Assembly: GCA_020636025.1 (NCBI GenBank)
Contig: JACJYQ010000001.1
Coordinates: 620,001 to 684,000 of the forward strand
Source: Lewinellaceae bacterium
GTDB lineage: Bacteria > Bacteroidota > Bacteroidia > Chitinophagales > Saprospiraceae
DNA length: 64,000 nt
Direction: 5' to 3'
Shown: piece after piece, positions 6,568 to 14,899 of the stretch
Layout of the letters: the number at the start of each line of letters is the position of its first letter
Position numbering within the stretch: the first letter of the stretch is position 1
Position numbers and translations under genes: made by a program
Notes under the pieces: generated by a model
What the model saw: the letters and a program-made list of their open reading frames with translations, nothing else
Database searches by the model: none
Told to the model about the DNA's origin: nothing

Positions 6568-7974
6568 ATGAAATATTTTTCAATCATTATAACAGGCCTG
6601 ATCCTTATTGAAAGTTGTACCGACAATAAGCAGGAGGGAAATATGCAAAATACAGGGGAGAGAATGGAAAAGCACTATGAGGCTCCGGAATGGGCTTATA
6701 ATTCCATTTTATATGAATGCAATGTTCGGCAATTTTCGGCTGAAGGAAATCTTGCAGGTGTAACAAAGCAATTGCCCAGAATTAAAGAACTTGGGGTGGA
6801 TGTTTTGTGGCTAATGCCCATTCACCCCATTGGCCAGGTTAACAGAAAGGAAAAGGATTCAGACCTTGGAAGCCCGTATTCCGTAAAAGATTATTACGCT
6901 GTTAACCCTGATTATGGGAGCATGGAGGATTTTAAAAGCCTGGTTTCAAAAGCTCATCAACTGGATCTGAAAGTAATCATGGATTGGGTGCCAAACCACA
7001 CCTCCTGGGATGCCATCTGGATGAAATCCAATCCTGATTTCTACACAAAGGTCAATGGTCAATTTACGGAACCGCTCAATGAGCATGGTGGATCTACAGG
7101 ATGGACAGACTGTGCGGATTTAAATTATGACAATCCAGATTTGCGAAAAGCCATGATCGCTGCCATGGAATTCTGGATTAAATCAGCAGATATTGATGGA
7201 TTCAGAGTTGATATGGCCGGCCTCGTTCCGGCTGATTTCTGGAAGGAGGCCATTTCTTCCCTTGATACAATAAAGCCGCTTTTTATGTTATCTGAGTGGC
7301 AGGATGAGCCAACACATTTTGACTATGGATTCCAGACAAATTATGGCTGGAAATGGAAAGATATCACCAAAGACATCGCCAACGGCAACCAAAATCCAAT
7401 TGCTTTGGATACATTGCTTGAATTCTTAAATGGCTATTATCCGGAAGGGTACCAACAATTGTATTTCACCCAAAATCATGATGAGAATACATGGTCCGGA
7501 ACAGAAAAAGAGCTTTATGGAGAATCGGCTGATGTGTTTAATGTGCTGATGTTTACCTGGCAAGGCATACCCATGATTTATAATGGACAGGAAGATGAGC
7601 TGGCTCAAAGACTCCCGTTTTTCACCAAGGAAACAATCCATTGGAAGCAATATGTCAAAACTCCTTTTTTTCAGCTACTCTGCGATATAAGGCACAACAA
7701 TCAAGCCCTAAAAGGTGGGAAATACGGCGGGGAATTGGTTAAAATTGCAACAGATAAGGACGAACAGGTTTATGCATTTACACGTGAAAAAAATGGTGAA
7801 CGAGTGGTTGTAATCACTAACCTGAGTAAATATCCTTGCAATGTTGTGCTGTCTCCCGATGAGCAAACAATTGGACAATATTTGAATTTGTTTGGCTCTA
7901 GTACCATTCAGGTTACCAGGGAAATGCAACTCAATCTCAAGCCTTGGGATTATATGGTGTTGACCAATAAATAA
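6568..7974 (+). CDS. GH13 alpha-amylase family lipoprotein
   Basis: A 468-residue glycoside hydrolase with a lipoprotein signal (LILIESC, Cys near residue 17), so probably anchored in a membrane and facing the periplasm or surface. GH13 regions: DWVPNH (region I), GFRVDMAGL with nucleophile Asp215, LSEW with acid/base Glu243, and NHDENT with Asp305. A small beta-sandwich follows after residue 385. It should cleave alpha-1,4-glucans or maltooligosaccharides. It lies in the run 5246-8972 with a sugar-phosphomutase homologue, which fits alpha-glucan use. Confidence 0.9.
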   Translation: MKYFSIIITGLILIESCTDNKQEGNMQNTGERMEKHYEAPEWAYNSILYECNVRQFSAEGNLAGVTKQLPRIKELGVDVLWLMPIHPIGQVNRKEKDSDLGSPYSVKDYYAVNPDYGSMEDFKSLVSKAHQLDLKVIMDWVPNHTSWDAIWMKSNPDFYTKVNGQFTEPLNEHGGSTGWTDCADLNYDNPDLRKAMIAAMEFWIKSADIDGFRVDMAGLVPADFWKEAISSLDTIKPLFMLSEWQDEPTHFDYGFQTNYGWKWKDITKDIANGNQNPIALDTLLEFLNGYYPEGYQQLYFTQNHDENTWSGTEKELYGESADVFNVLMFTWQGIPMIYNGQEDELAQRLPFFTKETIHWKQYVKTPFFQLLCDIRHNNQALKGGKYGGELVKIATDKDEQVYAFTREKNGERVVVITNLSKYPCNVVLSPDEQTIGQYLNLFGSSTIQVTREMQLNLKPWDYMVLTNK

Positions 7975-7988
7975 TCTAATCCAAATCT

Positions 7989-8972
7989 GTGAAAGTTCTG
8001 TTGATCCGTTTTTCATCCATTGGGGACATTGTACTAACCAGTCCGGTAGCCCGGTGTTTGAAATTACAGACAGGAGCAACAGTACATTTTCTTACCAAAC
8101 AGGCATTTCAAAGCCTGCTGGCTTCAAATCCACATATTGACCAGGTCCACAGTTTTGACAAGGACATTCAACAGGTAATTCCGAAGCTAAAAGCGGAGCA
8201 ATTCGATTATATAATTGATTTACATAACAATCTTCGTAGCCTTCGTGTAAAACTGGCACTTGGTAGACCATCCTCTTCCTTTCGGAAACTAAATCTGGAA
8301 AAATGGTTGCTGGTAAACATCGGTGTAAATTTTTTGCCTCAGAAGCACATTGTTGACCGATATCTGGACGCAGCTTCGCATTTGGGTATAGCAAATGATA
8401 ATGCAGGACTAGATCATTTTATACCTGAGAAGGCTCAGGTTAAGCTCGATACCTTTGGTGATAACTTGAGTGCTGGTAGTTACACTGCCTTTGCCATAGG
8501 CGCCACTCATTTCACCAAGCGATTACCCCCTGCTAAAATGCTGGAGATATGCCAACAGCTACAAAGGCCGATGGTTTTATTAGGAGGTAATGCAGAGCTG
8601 GAATCAGGAAATTGGTTGGCAGAACAGCTTGGAAGTCATGTTGTGAACCTTTGCGGTAAACTATCTCTGCAAGAATCGGCTTCAGTGATTAATCAAGCTG
8701 CCGTAGTGTTGACTCACGATACCGGCATGATGCACATAGCAGCGGCCTTTAAAAAACCTGTTGTAAGCGTGTGGGGAAGTACAGTGCCTGAATTTGGCAT
8801 GTACCCGTATTATCCTTCCGAACTAAATTTGAACTCGACAATTGAGGTAAAGGGATTGAGTTGCCGGCCTTGCTCCAAAATTGGACACACTTCTTGTCCC
8901 AAAAAGCACTTTCGCTGCATGGAGGAAATTGATGCAGAATCCGTTGTTGAAGCTGTTGAGCAGTATTATTAA
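7989..8972 (+). CDS. Glycosyltransferase family 9 (heptosyltransferase-like) protein
   Basis: A 327-residue GT9 enzyme. It opens with KVLLIRFSSIGDIVLTSP, the acceptor-side motif typical of ADP-heptose:LPS heptosyltransferases, and carries THDTGMMHIAAAFKKPVVSVWG in the donor-binding C-terminal half. A late cluster of four Cys (SCRPCSKIGHTSCPKKHFRC) is common in Bacteroidota members. It probably adds a sugar to lipopolysaccharide or another glycolipid in the cytoplasm. The start is GTG, 14 nt after the GH13 gene. Its TAA stop overlaps the convergent cutA stop in a shared TTAA. Confidence 0.9.
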   Translation: MKVLLIRFSSIGDIVLTSPVARCLKLQTGATVHFLTKQAFQSLLASNPHIDQVHSFDKDIQQVIPKLKAEQFDYIIDLHNNLRSLRVKLALGRPSSSFRKLNLEKWLLVNIGVNFLPQKHIVDRYLDAASHLGIANDNAGLDHFIPEKAQVKLDTFGDNLSAGSYTAFAIGATHFTKRLPPAKMLEICQQLQRPMVLLGGNAELESGNWLAEQLGSHVVNLCGKLSLQESASVINQAAVVLTHDTGMMHIAAAFKKPVVSVWGSTVPEFGMYPYYPSELNLNSTIEVKGLSCRPCSKIGHTSCPKKHFRCMEEIDAESVVEAVEQYY

Positions 8973-9292
8973 ACATCTGCCGTTGTACACTCGACTATCC
9001 ATTGACAATAGGCCTTATTTGCCCTGACCTGATAACGCAAAATACACGGAACTTCATAAGAATGGAGTTCTTCTATCTTCTTTTCAACCTGGGCTTCAAG
9101 TAACAACCGGGTTTTTAGAATGGCTACCCATTCACCTTCTGAAACTATCTCATTTTCCCACCAATACACACTTTGAATCGGGAAAATGTTTGCACAGGCA
9201 ATCAGTTTCAATTCAATTAACTGATCTGAAATTTGTCTTGCAGCTGATTCATTCGGGAAGGTGACATAAAAGACCAGGAATTCATTGGACAT
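8969..9292 (-). CDS. cutA: Divalent-cation tolerance protein CutA
   Basis: A 107-residue protein of the usual CutA length with family motifs FYVTFPNESAARQI, ACANIFPIQSVYWW, EWVAILKT and YEVPCIL. CutA forms very stable trimers with a ferredoxin-like fold and has been linked to copper tolerance, though its bacterial role is unsettled. It starts 2 nt after the hmgA stop, so it is translated from the same message. Its stop overlaps the convergent GT9 stop. Confidence 0.95.
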   Translation of the reverse strand: MSNEFLVFYVTFPNESAARQISDQLIELKLIACANIFPIQSVYWWENEIVSEGEWVAILKTRLLLEAQVEKKIEELHSYEVPCILRYQVRANKAYCQWIVECTTADV

Positions 9293-9294
9293 AA

Positions 9295-10452
9295 TTACTC
9301 AGTTAGCCAGGAACGGTAGTATTCCTTGTCTTCCATATCCACCGCATATTCGGTCATTAGCAGCGGTCTGAAAGTGTCAACCATTACAGCCAACTCCAAT
9401 GTCTCCTTTTTCCCAATACTTTTTTCTACCGTTCCCGGGTGTGGTCCGTGTGGAATACCGCCCGGATGCAATGTAATCATACCTTTTTCAACATGTTTTC
9501 TGCTCATGAAGTCCCCGTCTACGTAATACAACACTTCATCAGAATCTATATTGGAGTGATTATACGGCGCAGGAATAGACAGTGGATGATAGTCGTACAT
9601 ACGAGGAACAAAGGAGCAAATCACGAAATTATGACCATCAAATGTTTGATGAATGGGCGGTGGCATATGAAGTCTGCCCGTGATTGGCTCAAAATTGTGA
9701 ATGCTGAACGCATAAGGATATGTATAGCCGTCCCAACCAATCACATCAAACGGGTGATTTAGATAGTGATAAGGGTATATGTTATCTTCCTTCTTTATGT
9801 AAAATAGATAATCACCTTTTTCATCATAAGTTTCCAGATTGACCGGCTTGCGGATATCGCGCTCGCAGAAAGGAGAATGTTCCATCAACTGCCCGAATTC
9901 ATTTCTGTATCGTTTCGGGGTCGTGATCGGCCCTGTACTCTCCACAATCAGCAAGCGATTGTTTTCATTGTCAAAAGTGAGTTGATATGTAGTACCGCGA
10001 GGAATAACCAGATAGTCGCCATATTCAAAATTCAGGGTTCCATACATGGTTTTCAGCTTCCCTGTTCCTTCATGCACGAAGATCACTTCATCGGCATCTG
10101 CATTTTTATAGAAGTAGTCGGTCATGCTCTTTTTGGGAGCCGACAAGATTACTTTGCAATCGTTGTTTACCAACACCGGTTTCCGTGAACGCAGATAATC
10201 ATCTTCTGCTGCAACTTGAAAACCCTTAAGGCAACGGTGTTTAAGCTGCTTATCATGCACCGTTTTTGCCGCCACACTGTATGGCTCTCCAACCTGAACA
10301 ATTTGGGTAGGTGCGTTGCAATGGTACAGAAGAGAATAATTATTGCTAAAACCTTCGGTGCTAAACAGCTCTTCGTGGTAAAGGCTGCCATCAGGTTTGC
10401 GAAACTGAGTATGTCTTTTCGGGGGTATTTTACCTAAAGAATGGTAGTGCAT
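9295..10452 (-). CDS. hmgA: Homogentisate 1,2-dioxygenase
   Basis: A 385-residue cupin dioxygenase that opens the ring of homogentisate to maleylacetoacetate in phenylalanine/tyrosine breakdown. Visible landmarks are the metal-binding region HMPPPIHQTFDGHNFVICSF, the downstream HPGGIPHGPHPG stretch and the ELAVMVDTFRPL end. It is shorter than the roughly 430-residue proteobacterial enzymes, as is usual in Bacteroidota. It lies 52 nt after mnmH and 2 nt before cutA. No other tyrosine-catabolism gene is in the window. Confidence 0.93.
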   Translation of the reverse strand: MHYHSLGKIPPKRHTQFRKPDGSLYHEELFSTEGFSNNYSLLYHCNAPTQIVQVGEPYSVAAKTVHDKQLKHRCLKGFQVAAEDDYLRSRKPVLVNNDCKVILSAPKKSMTDYFYKNADADEVIFVHEGTGKLKTMYGTLNFEYGDYLVIPRGTTYQLTFDNENNRLLIVESTGPITTPKRYRNEFGQLMEHSPFCERDIRKPVNLETYDEKGDYLFYIKKEDNIYPYHYLNHPFDVIGWDGYTYPYAFSIHNFEPITGRLHMPPPIHQTFDGHNFVICSFVPRMYDYHPLSIPAPYNHSNIDSDEVLYYVDGDFMSRKHVEKGMITLHPGGIPHGPHPGTVEKSIGKKETLELAVMVDTFRPLLMTEYAVDMEDKEYYRSWLTE

Positions 10453-10504
10453 ATAATTTGATAATTCTTTGATCAGATTGTGGTAAAGATATGGAATTTG
10501 AGGC

Positions 10505-11524
10505 TTAAGAGATGTCCAGTGCGCTTAATTCACGGGCAATGTCAACTGGGTTTCGATGGTTAAATTTCACCTGTGTAATATGGGGAGACATGTTGGTGTT
10601 CAGACCGTGCTGATAGGTTTTATCGTAATAGGTCAGGGCAATCCTGGCAGCTCCGGCATAATCTTTTTCGTCCAGTGCCTGAAGCGCCAATTTGAGGTTT
10701 TGTCCGCCAAGTTTCTTTTCAATTTTCTTAAATGCAATTTCCAACATCGACTTATCCGTCAACAGGTAATCATCCAGCAGATTTTGAACCCTTTCATTCT
10801 CCGGAATTTGGATATTTACCAGCGGAGCCTTCTTCATTTTTTGCCAAAACCCATCCGGAATGTACACTCTGCCAATGCTGTGGCTTTCATTTTCAACCCA
10901 AACTCTTTTCTGAATATCTATTTTGCGCACTGCTTCAAACAAGTTATTCTCAAATTGCTCAAAAGTGGGCTGTTCTGATTCTCCAATAAATCCGAATGCA
11001 GAACCTTTGTGATGGGCAATACCTTCCAGATCAATAATTTGCTCGCCTTCATTTTGCAAGGCATGTAGAATCCTGGTCTTTCCAGAGCCTGTTTTTCCAC
11101 CCAAAATCACTATTTTAAATGGCGTTTCCGCAAAATTGTTTAGCACAAAATTTCGGTACGCTTTATACCCACCAGCCAAAGTATTCACTTCAAAACCCGC
11201 CTGATTCAACAGCCAGGCCACCGACAAGCTTCTTTGGCCACCGCGCCAACAGTGCACAATCAACTTTCTCTCCGGAGCCAGTTTCTTAGCTTCCTTAACC
11301 ATAGATTCCATCTTTGGACCTACAATCCGCAGTCCAACTTCCAATGCTTTTTCCTGACCAATTTTCTTGTAAATAGTACCTACCTCAGCGCGTTCTTCAT
11401 TGCTGAACAAAGGAAAACTGATGGCGCCAGGTATATGACCATTTTCGAACTCCCCGGGCGATCGGACATCCAAAACAGGACGATCCCGGGCTAATTCCAA
11501 CATTTTAGCTACCTCCATCTTCAT
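10505..11524 (-). CDS. mnmH: tRNA 2-selenouridine synthase MnmH
   Basis: A 339-residue two-domain enzyme. Residues 10-125 are a rhodanese domain (VLDVRSPGEFENGHIPGA) with active-site Cys92 in HCWRGGQRS. Residues 138-330 form a P-loop domain (GGKTGSGKT, 142-150). The enzyme exchanges sulfur for selenium on 5-methylaminomethyl-2-thiouridine at tRNA position 34 via a geranylated intermediate, using selenophosphate. The selenophosphate synthetase gene selD is often next to it but is not in this window. It begins 13 nt after the ABC exporter. The start may be ATG 11524 or two codons later. Confidence 0.93.
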   Translation of the reverse strand: MKMEVAKMLELARDRPVLDVRSPGEFENGHIPGAISFPLFSNEERAEVGTIYKKIGQEKALEVGLRIVGPKMESMVKEAKKLAPERKLIVHCWRGGQRSLSVAWLLNQAGFEVNTLAGGYKAYRNFVLNNFAETPFKIVILGGKTGSGKTRILHALQNEGEQIIDLEGIAHHKGSAFGFIGESEQPTFEQFENNLFEAVRKIDIQKRVWVENESHSIGRVYIPDGFWQKMKKAPLVNIQIPENERVQNLLDDYLLTDKSMLEIAFKKIEKKLGGQNLKLALQALDEKDYAGAARIALTYYDKTYQHGLNTNMSPHITQVKFNHRNPVDIARELSALDIS

Positions 11525-11537
11525 GCTTCATTCCAGA

Positions 11538-13733
11538 TTAATTCCCCAATTCCAATTGCTCTTTTACCAGGTTGTAATAAACACCCCGACGAGCGGTTAG
11601 CTCATGGTGAGTGCCTTGTTCTACAATTTCACCTTTTTCAAGCACTACAATATTGTCGGCATTACTAACCGTGCTGAGCCGGTGAGCGACTATCACAACG
11701 GTTTTATTGCGAAAAGCCAGATCGAGATTGTGCATGATGGTGCGCTCGTTGTGTGCGTCGAGTGCATTGGTGGCTTCATCAAAGAATATGTACTGTGGAT
11801 CCTTATAAATGGCCCTGGCAATCAGCAAACGTTGCCGTTGACCTTGACTCAAGCCAGAGCCTTCCTGCCCAATTTTCGTGTTATACCCGGAGGGTAGGGA
11901 CTCAATGAATGTCTGAATATTGGCAACTTTGGCGGCGTACAGCAAGCGTCGGCGATCGATGTTTTCTTCGCCCAGCGCAATGTTTCTGGCAATGGTATCG
12001 GAGAAAATATACCCATCCTGCATAACGACGCCACAATAGTTTCTCCAAAGCTTGTTATTTAGGTTTGACAAACTGATATCCCCGATGCGCACAAAGCCTT
12101 CTGTAGGGGGATAGAAGTTCAAAAGCAACTTCAATAGTGTCGTTTTGCCGCTTCCAGAGGTTCCAACAATGGCCGTAGTTTTGCCTTCCGGAATCACCAG
12201 ATTTATGTTTTGAAGCACCCAGGGGTCATGCGGGCCTCCATATCGAAACGCCAGGTTCTGCAAGGTGAGGTCCCCATTTGTTGGCAGCACATTTACCTTG
12301 GACTCTTCATCAAATTCCTCATCGCGGCGGGCATGAATTTCACTCATACGCTCCAGACTGATTTTCGCTTCCTGTGCCTGCAGAATAAATTGGATCAGCG
12401 ATTCCAGCGGCGCATTCATGTGTCCAATGATGTACTGCACCGCCAGCATCATACCAAGTGTCATGTGGCCATCAATGACGGCCTTTGCAGCTAAAACAGA
12501 AATGATGATATTTTTCCCCTCATTGATAAATGCGGCGCCCGCACGCTGAAACTGATCAGTTGCGAGATACTGTACATTTACCCGAAATAATTTAGCCTGG
12601 ATGCGCTCCCAGGCCCATCTTTTTTGACGTTGACCATTATGCAGTTTTATCTCCTGCATACCATTTACCAATTGAATGAGGGTACTTTGATTCTCGGCCA
12701 ATTGCTCAAATCTACGATTGTCGAGTTGTCTGCGTCGGCGAAGAAAGAACCCAACCCAGCCAAAATAAAAGAGAGCGCCAACCATGAACACCAGGAATAT
12801 CACCGGGTCGTAGAAAAGCAAAATAAAGCCAAATACAATCAGGTTTACGACGGAAAAAAGCGTGATCAATGAAGCAGATGTAAGAAACCTTTCCACCCGT
12901 TCATTGTCGTAAATTCTTTGCAACAAATCGCCAGTCATTTTTGAATCAAAAAATGACATGGGTAAGCGCATCAGTTTTATCAGAAAATCGGATACGAGAT
13001 TGATGTTTACTCTAGTACCTATATGCAACAGAATCCAGCCACGTATAAATTCAACTGCCACCTGACTCATAAACAACATCCCCTGAGCGGCCAATATCAG
13101 ATATACAAAATTAAGATCATTCAACTGTACCCCTTTGTCCACCAGGGCCTGCATGAGAAACGGAAAAACCAGTTGGATCATACTGCCCAACAAAAGCCCC
13201 AGACTGATTTGAAATATGAGCTTGCGATGCTGACTCAGATATGGCCACAAAAACCCAAACCCTGTGCGATCAGTATTTTTATCCCCTTCCCGGTTAAAAA
13301 AGTCAGGAGTCGTTTCCAATAGCAATAAAATTCCTTGTGGTTCAGTATTTACGACATCGCTGATCCAGCCATTCAGGAAATCCTGTTCCTCTAGCTCTAT
13401 TTTGCCGATTTTGGGATCTGCTACAAAAACTTTCCCGCCTTTTACCTTGTATACCACAACAAAGTGATCCTGTTGCCAGTGCGCCACGCAAGGCAAGGGA
13501 ATGTCCTCCGAAAGCCGCTTGAAACCTGCTTTGACACCTAAAGTCCTGAAACCAATCTTCTCAGCCGCATCGGAAATGCCCATCAGCGAAACGCCTTCCC
13601 TGTCGAGATAGGATAGCTGCCGGAGGTACTCAAGGGTATAGTGGCGACCATAGTGTTTAGACACCATTCTCAGGCAGGTTGCGCCGCAATCTGCTGAATC
13701 CAGTTGTTTGTAAAAGGGGAAACGGTCGGCCAT
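11538..13733 (-). CDS. C39-peptidase ABC exporter (bacteriocin/peptide type)
   Basis: A 731-residue fusion of an N-terminal C39 cysteine peptidase (Cys16 in DSADCGATCL, His90 in QQDHF, Asp106 in VADP), a six-helix transmembrane domain (about 160-440) and an ABC ATPase (Walker A GTSGSGKTT, signature LSQGQRQR, Walker B FFDEATNALD). Such exporters cut a double-glycine leader from a peptide and secrete it. No precursor ORF with a GG leader and no partner fusion protein are next to it, so the substrate may be encoded elsewhere. The neighbours are a DUF1573 lipoprotein upstream and mnmH downstream. Confidence 0.92.
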   Translation of the reverse strand: MADRFPFYKQLDSADCGATCLRMVSKHYGRHYTLEYLRQLSYLDREGVSLMGISDAAEKIGFRTLGVKAGFKRLSEDIPLPCVAHWQQDHFVVVYKVKGGKVFVADPKIGKIELEEQDFLNGWISDVVNTEPQGILLLLETTPDFFNREGDKNTDRTGFGFLWPYLSQHRKLIFQISLGLLLGSMIQLVFPFLMQALVDKGVQLNDLNFVYLILAAQGMLFMSQVAVEFIRGWILLHIGTRVNINLVSDFLIKLMRLPMSFFDSKMTGDLLQRIYDNERVERFLTSASLITLFSVVNLIVFGFILLFYDPVIFLVFMVGALFYFGWVGFFLRRRRQLDNRRFEQLAENQSTLIQLVNGMQEIKLHNGQRQKRWAWERIQAKLFRVNVQYLATDQFQRAGAAFINEGKNIIISVLAAKAVIDGHMTLGMMLAVQYIIGHMNAPLESLIQFILQAQEAKISLERMSEIHARRDEEFDEESKVNVLPTNGDLTLQNLAFRYGGPHDPWVLQNINLVIPEGKTTAIVGTSGSGKTTLLKLLLNFYPPTEGFVRIGDISLSNLNNKLWRNYCGVVMQDGYIFSDTIARNIALGEENIDRRRLLYAAKVANIQTFIESLPSGYNTKIGQEGSGLSQGQRQRLLIARAIYKDPQYIFFDEATNALDAHNERTIMHNLDLAFRNKTVVIVAHRLSTVSNADNIVVLEKGEIVEQGTHHELTARRGVYYNLVKEQLELGN

Positions 13734-13749
13734 AAAAATATAATTATGG

Positions 13750-13757
13750 CAAAAATA
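13750..13757 (-). promoter_or_regulatory. -7 box upstream of the ABC exporter
   Basis: On the minus strand this reads TATTTTTG, an exact match to TAnnTTTG, 16 nt before the ATG. No TTG is at the expected distance, so support rests on the box and its position. Confidence 0.4.
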
Positions 13758-13785
13758 GGGAAGTTTTGCGCATAAACGGTCAGGC

Positions 13786-14241
13786 CTATTTCACTAACTG
13801 AAACTTGTACTCTACCGATTCAATAACCGGGTTTCCATTGGCGTCTGTATTTTCAAAAACGATGGTAATGCCAATGGTTTCATCAGCCTCCTTTTCAGTA
13901 CTGTCGAATACAGCATCAATGCGTCCTTTCCCTTGTGGTTTTATGGTGCCCCGTGGAAAATCAACCTTGGTACAGGCACAGGCATCTACAATGTCAATTT
14001 TGATGTCCTGACCTGAAGTGTTTGTAAATTCAAAAAACAAGGTTCGTTTTTCACCTTTTTTCACTTCGCCAAGGTCAATCATCTTTTTATCCCAGGTAAC
14101 AAAAGCAGGTTTTTCAACAACTACAGCAGGTTTTGTATCGGCTGAAGCAACCTGCGCTTTTTGTGTGGTGTTACAGGCAAAGAGAATTCCAACGGTAAGG
14201 ACCGCAATCAGTTTGTTGAGTTTCATAATTTTTGTGTTCAT
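13786..14241 (-). CDS. DUF1573 domain lipoprotein
   Basis: A 151-residue lipoprotein with signal LIAVLTVGILFAC (lipidated Cys near residue 23). The remainder is a DUF1573 Ig-like domain: a D-x-G-x-V-x-x-G opening strand (IDLGEVKKGEK), FEFTNTSGQDI, and the CACTKVDFP motif. DUF1573 proteins are widespread envelope proteins of unknown function in Bacteroidota. ATG 14226 (MKLNKL) is an alternative and perhaps better start. It follows the small lipoprotein gene by 18 nt. Confidence 0.88.
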   Translation of the reverse strand: MNTKIMKLNKLIAVLTVGILFACNTTQKAQVASADTKPAVVVEKPAFVTWDKKMIDLGEVKKGEKRTLFFEFTNTSGQDIKIDIVDACACTKVDFPRGTIKPQGKGRIDAVFDSTEKEADETIGITIVFENTDANGNPVIESVEYKFQLVK

Positions 14242-14259
14242 AGTAATGAAGTATTGGTA

Positions 14260-14670
14260 CTATTCCTGAATATCTCCCGGCAAAAACTGCTTGGCAGCCT
14301 TGGTAGCATTCAGCATATCTTCCTGATTCTTTTTTATCAGTTCAAGTTGCTCCTGAAGATATTTTTTTGCTTCGCCAGCTGGTTTATCAGTTGGCTCGCT
14401 GTAATTCGCCATCCAGTTCATCATATCGTTTTCTGCATCACCTATTGTTTTCAGGACTGGCATAATCTGCGCCAGTTGCTCCTCTGAAAGGGAGTCGGCT
14501 TTAACGGTCTCTTTAATGCTTCTGGCTACTCTGTTCATATCTGCCATGGTTTTCATGGCAGCATCGTGCGTGGCATTTACTTCATCCTGAAGTGCTTTTA
14601 ACTCGGCAGAACCGTTATTACAAGCAGTGGCCAGTCCTAGAAGACAAATAAAAAATATCAATTGTTTCAT
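14260..14670 (-). CDS. Small helical lipoprotein
   Basis: A 136-residue protein. Signal MKQLIFFICLLGLATAC gives a lipidated Cys17, and the rest is predicted helical with many Ala, Glu, Lys and Met, perhaps a coiled coil. Similar Bacteroidota lipoproteins are sometimes named viral A-type inclusion proteins without functional basis. I chose the start at 14670 because the 27 upstream codons overlap a promoter match and do not resemble a signal peptide. It is followed closely by the DUF1573 gene. Confidence 0.75.
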   Translation of the reverse strand: MKQLIFFICLLGLATACNNGSAELKALQDEVNATHDAAMKTMADMNRVARSIKETVKADSLSEEQLAQIMPVLKTIGDAENDMMNWMANYSEPTDKPAGEAKKYLQEQLELIKKNQEDMLNATKAAKQFLPGDIQE

Positions 14671-14699
14671 GTGTGCGATGGTTTTGTTTAAATGATCGG

Positions 14700-14734
14700 C
14701 AAAGTTAGCAGTGTGCTGCCTGAAAAATAAACAA
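14700..14734 (-). promoter_or_regulatory. Promoter of the lipoprotein/DUF1573 unit
   Basis: On the minus strand TTG (14734-14732) is followed after 24 nt by TAACTTTG (14707-14700), an exact TAnnTTTG. The spacer is one base above the common range. Transcription would start near 14693, just upstream of the ATG at 14670. Confidence 0.55.
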
Positions 14735-14834
14735 TGAAACCAATTTACCAATGTACCAATGCAACAATGCGAAAAGCGAAATGGGGGATGCTTTGTTGAT
14801 ATTGTGTTGTAAAAATGGAAAGCTGTTGAATTGG

Positions 14835-14866
14835 TTGGATTAGGTGAGTAAAAATGCCGAATTTTG
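14835..14866 (+). promoter_or_regulatory. Candidate purB promoter
   Basis: TTG (14835-14837), a 21-nt spacer and GAATTTTG (14859-14866), one mismatch from TAnnTTTG. It lies 33 nt before the chosen purB start and inside the longer alternative reading frame, which supports the shorter start. Confidence 0.5.
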
Positions 14867-14899
14867 CCTTTCAGTTATTATTTGATAAACAGCAATAAG

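Noticed and set aside
13786..14751. Longer starts for the DUF1573 and small lipoprotein genes
   Set aside because: The longer small-lipoprotein frame runs through an exact promoter box and hides the signal peptide.
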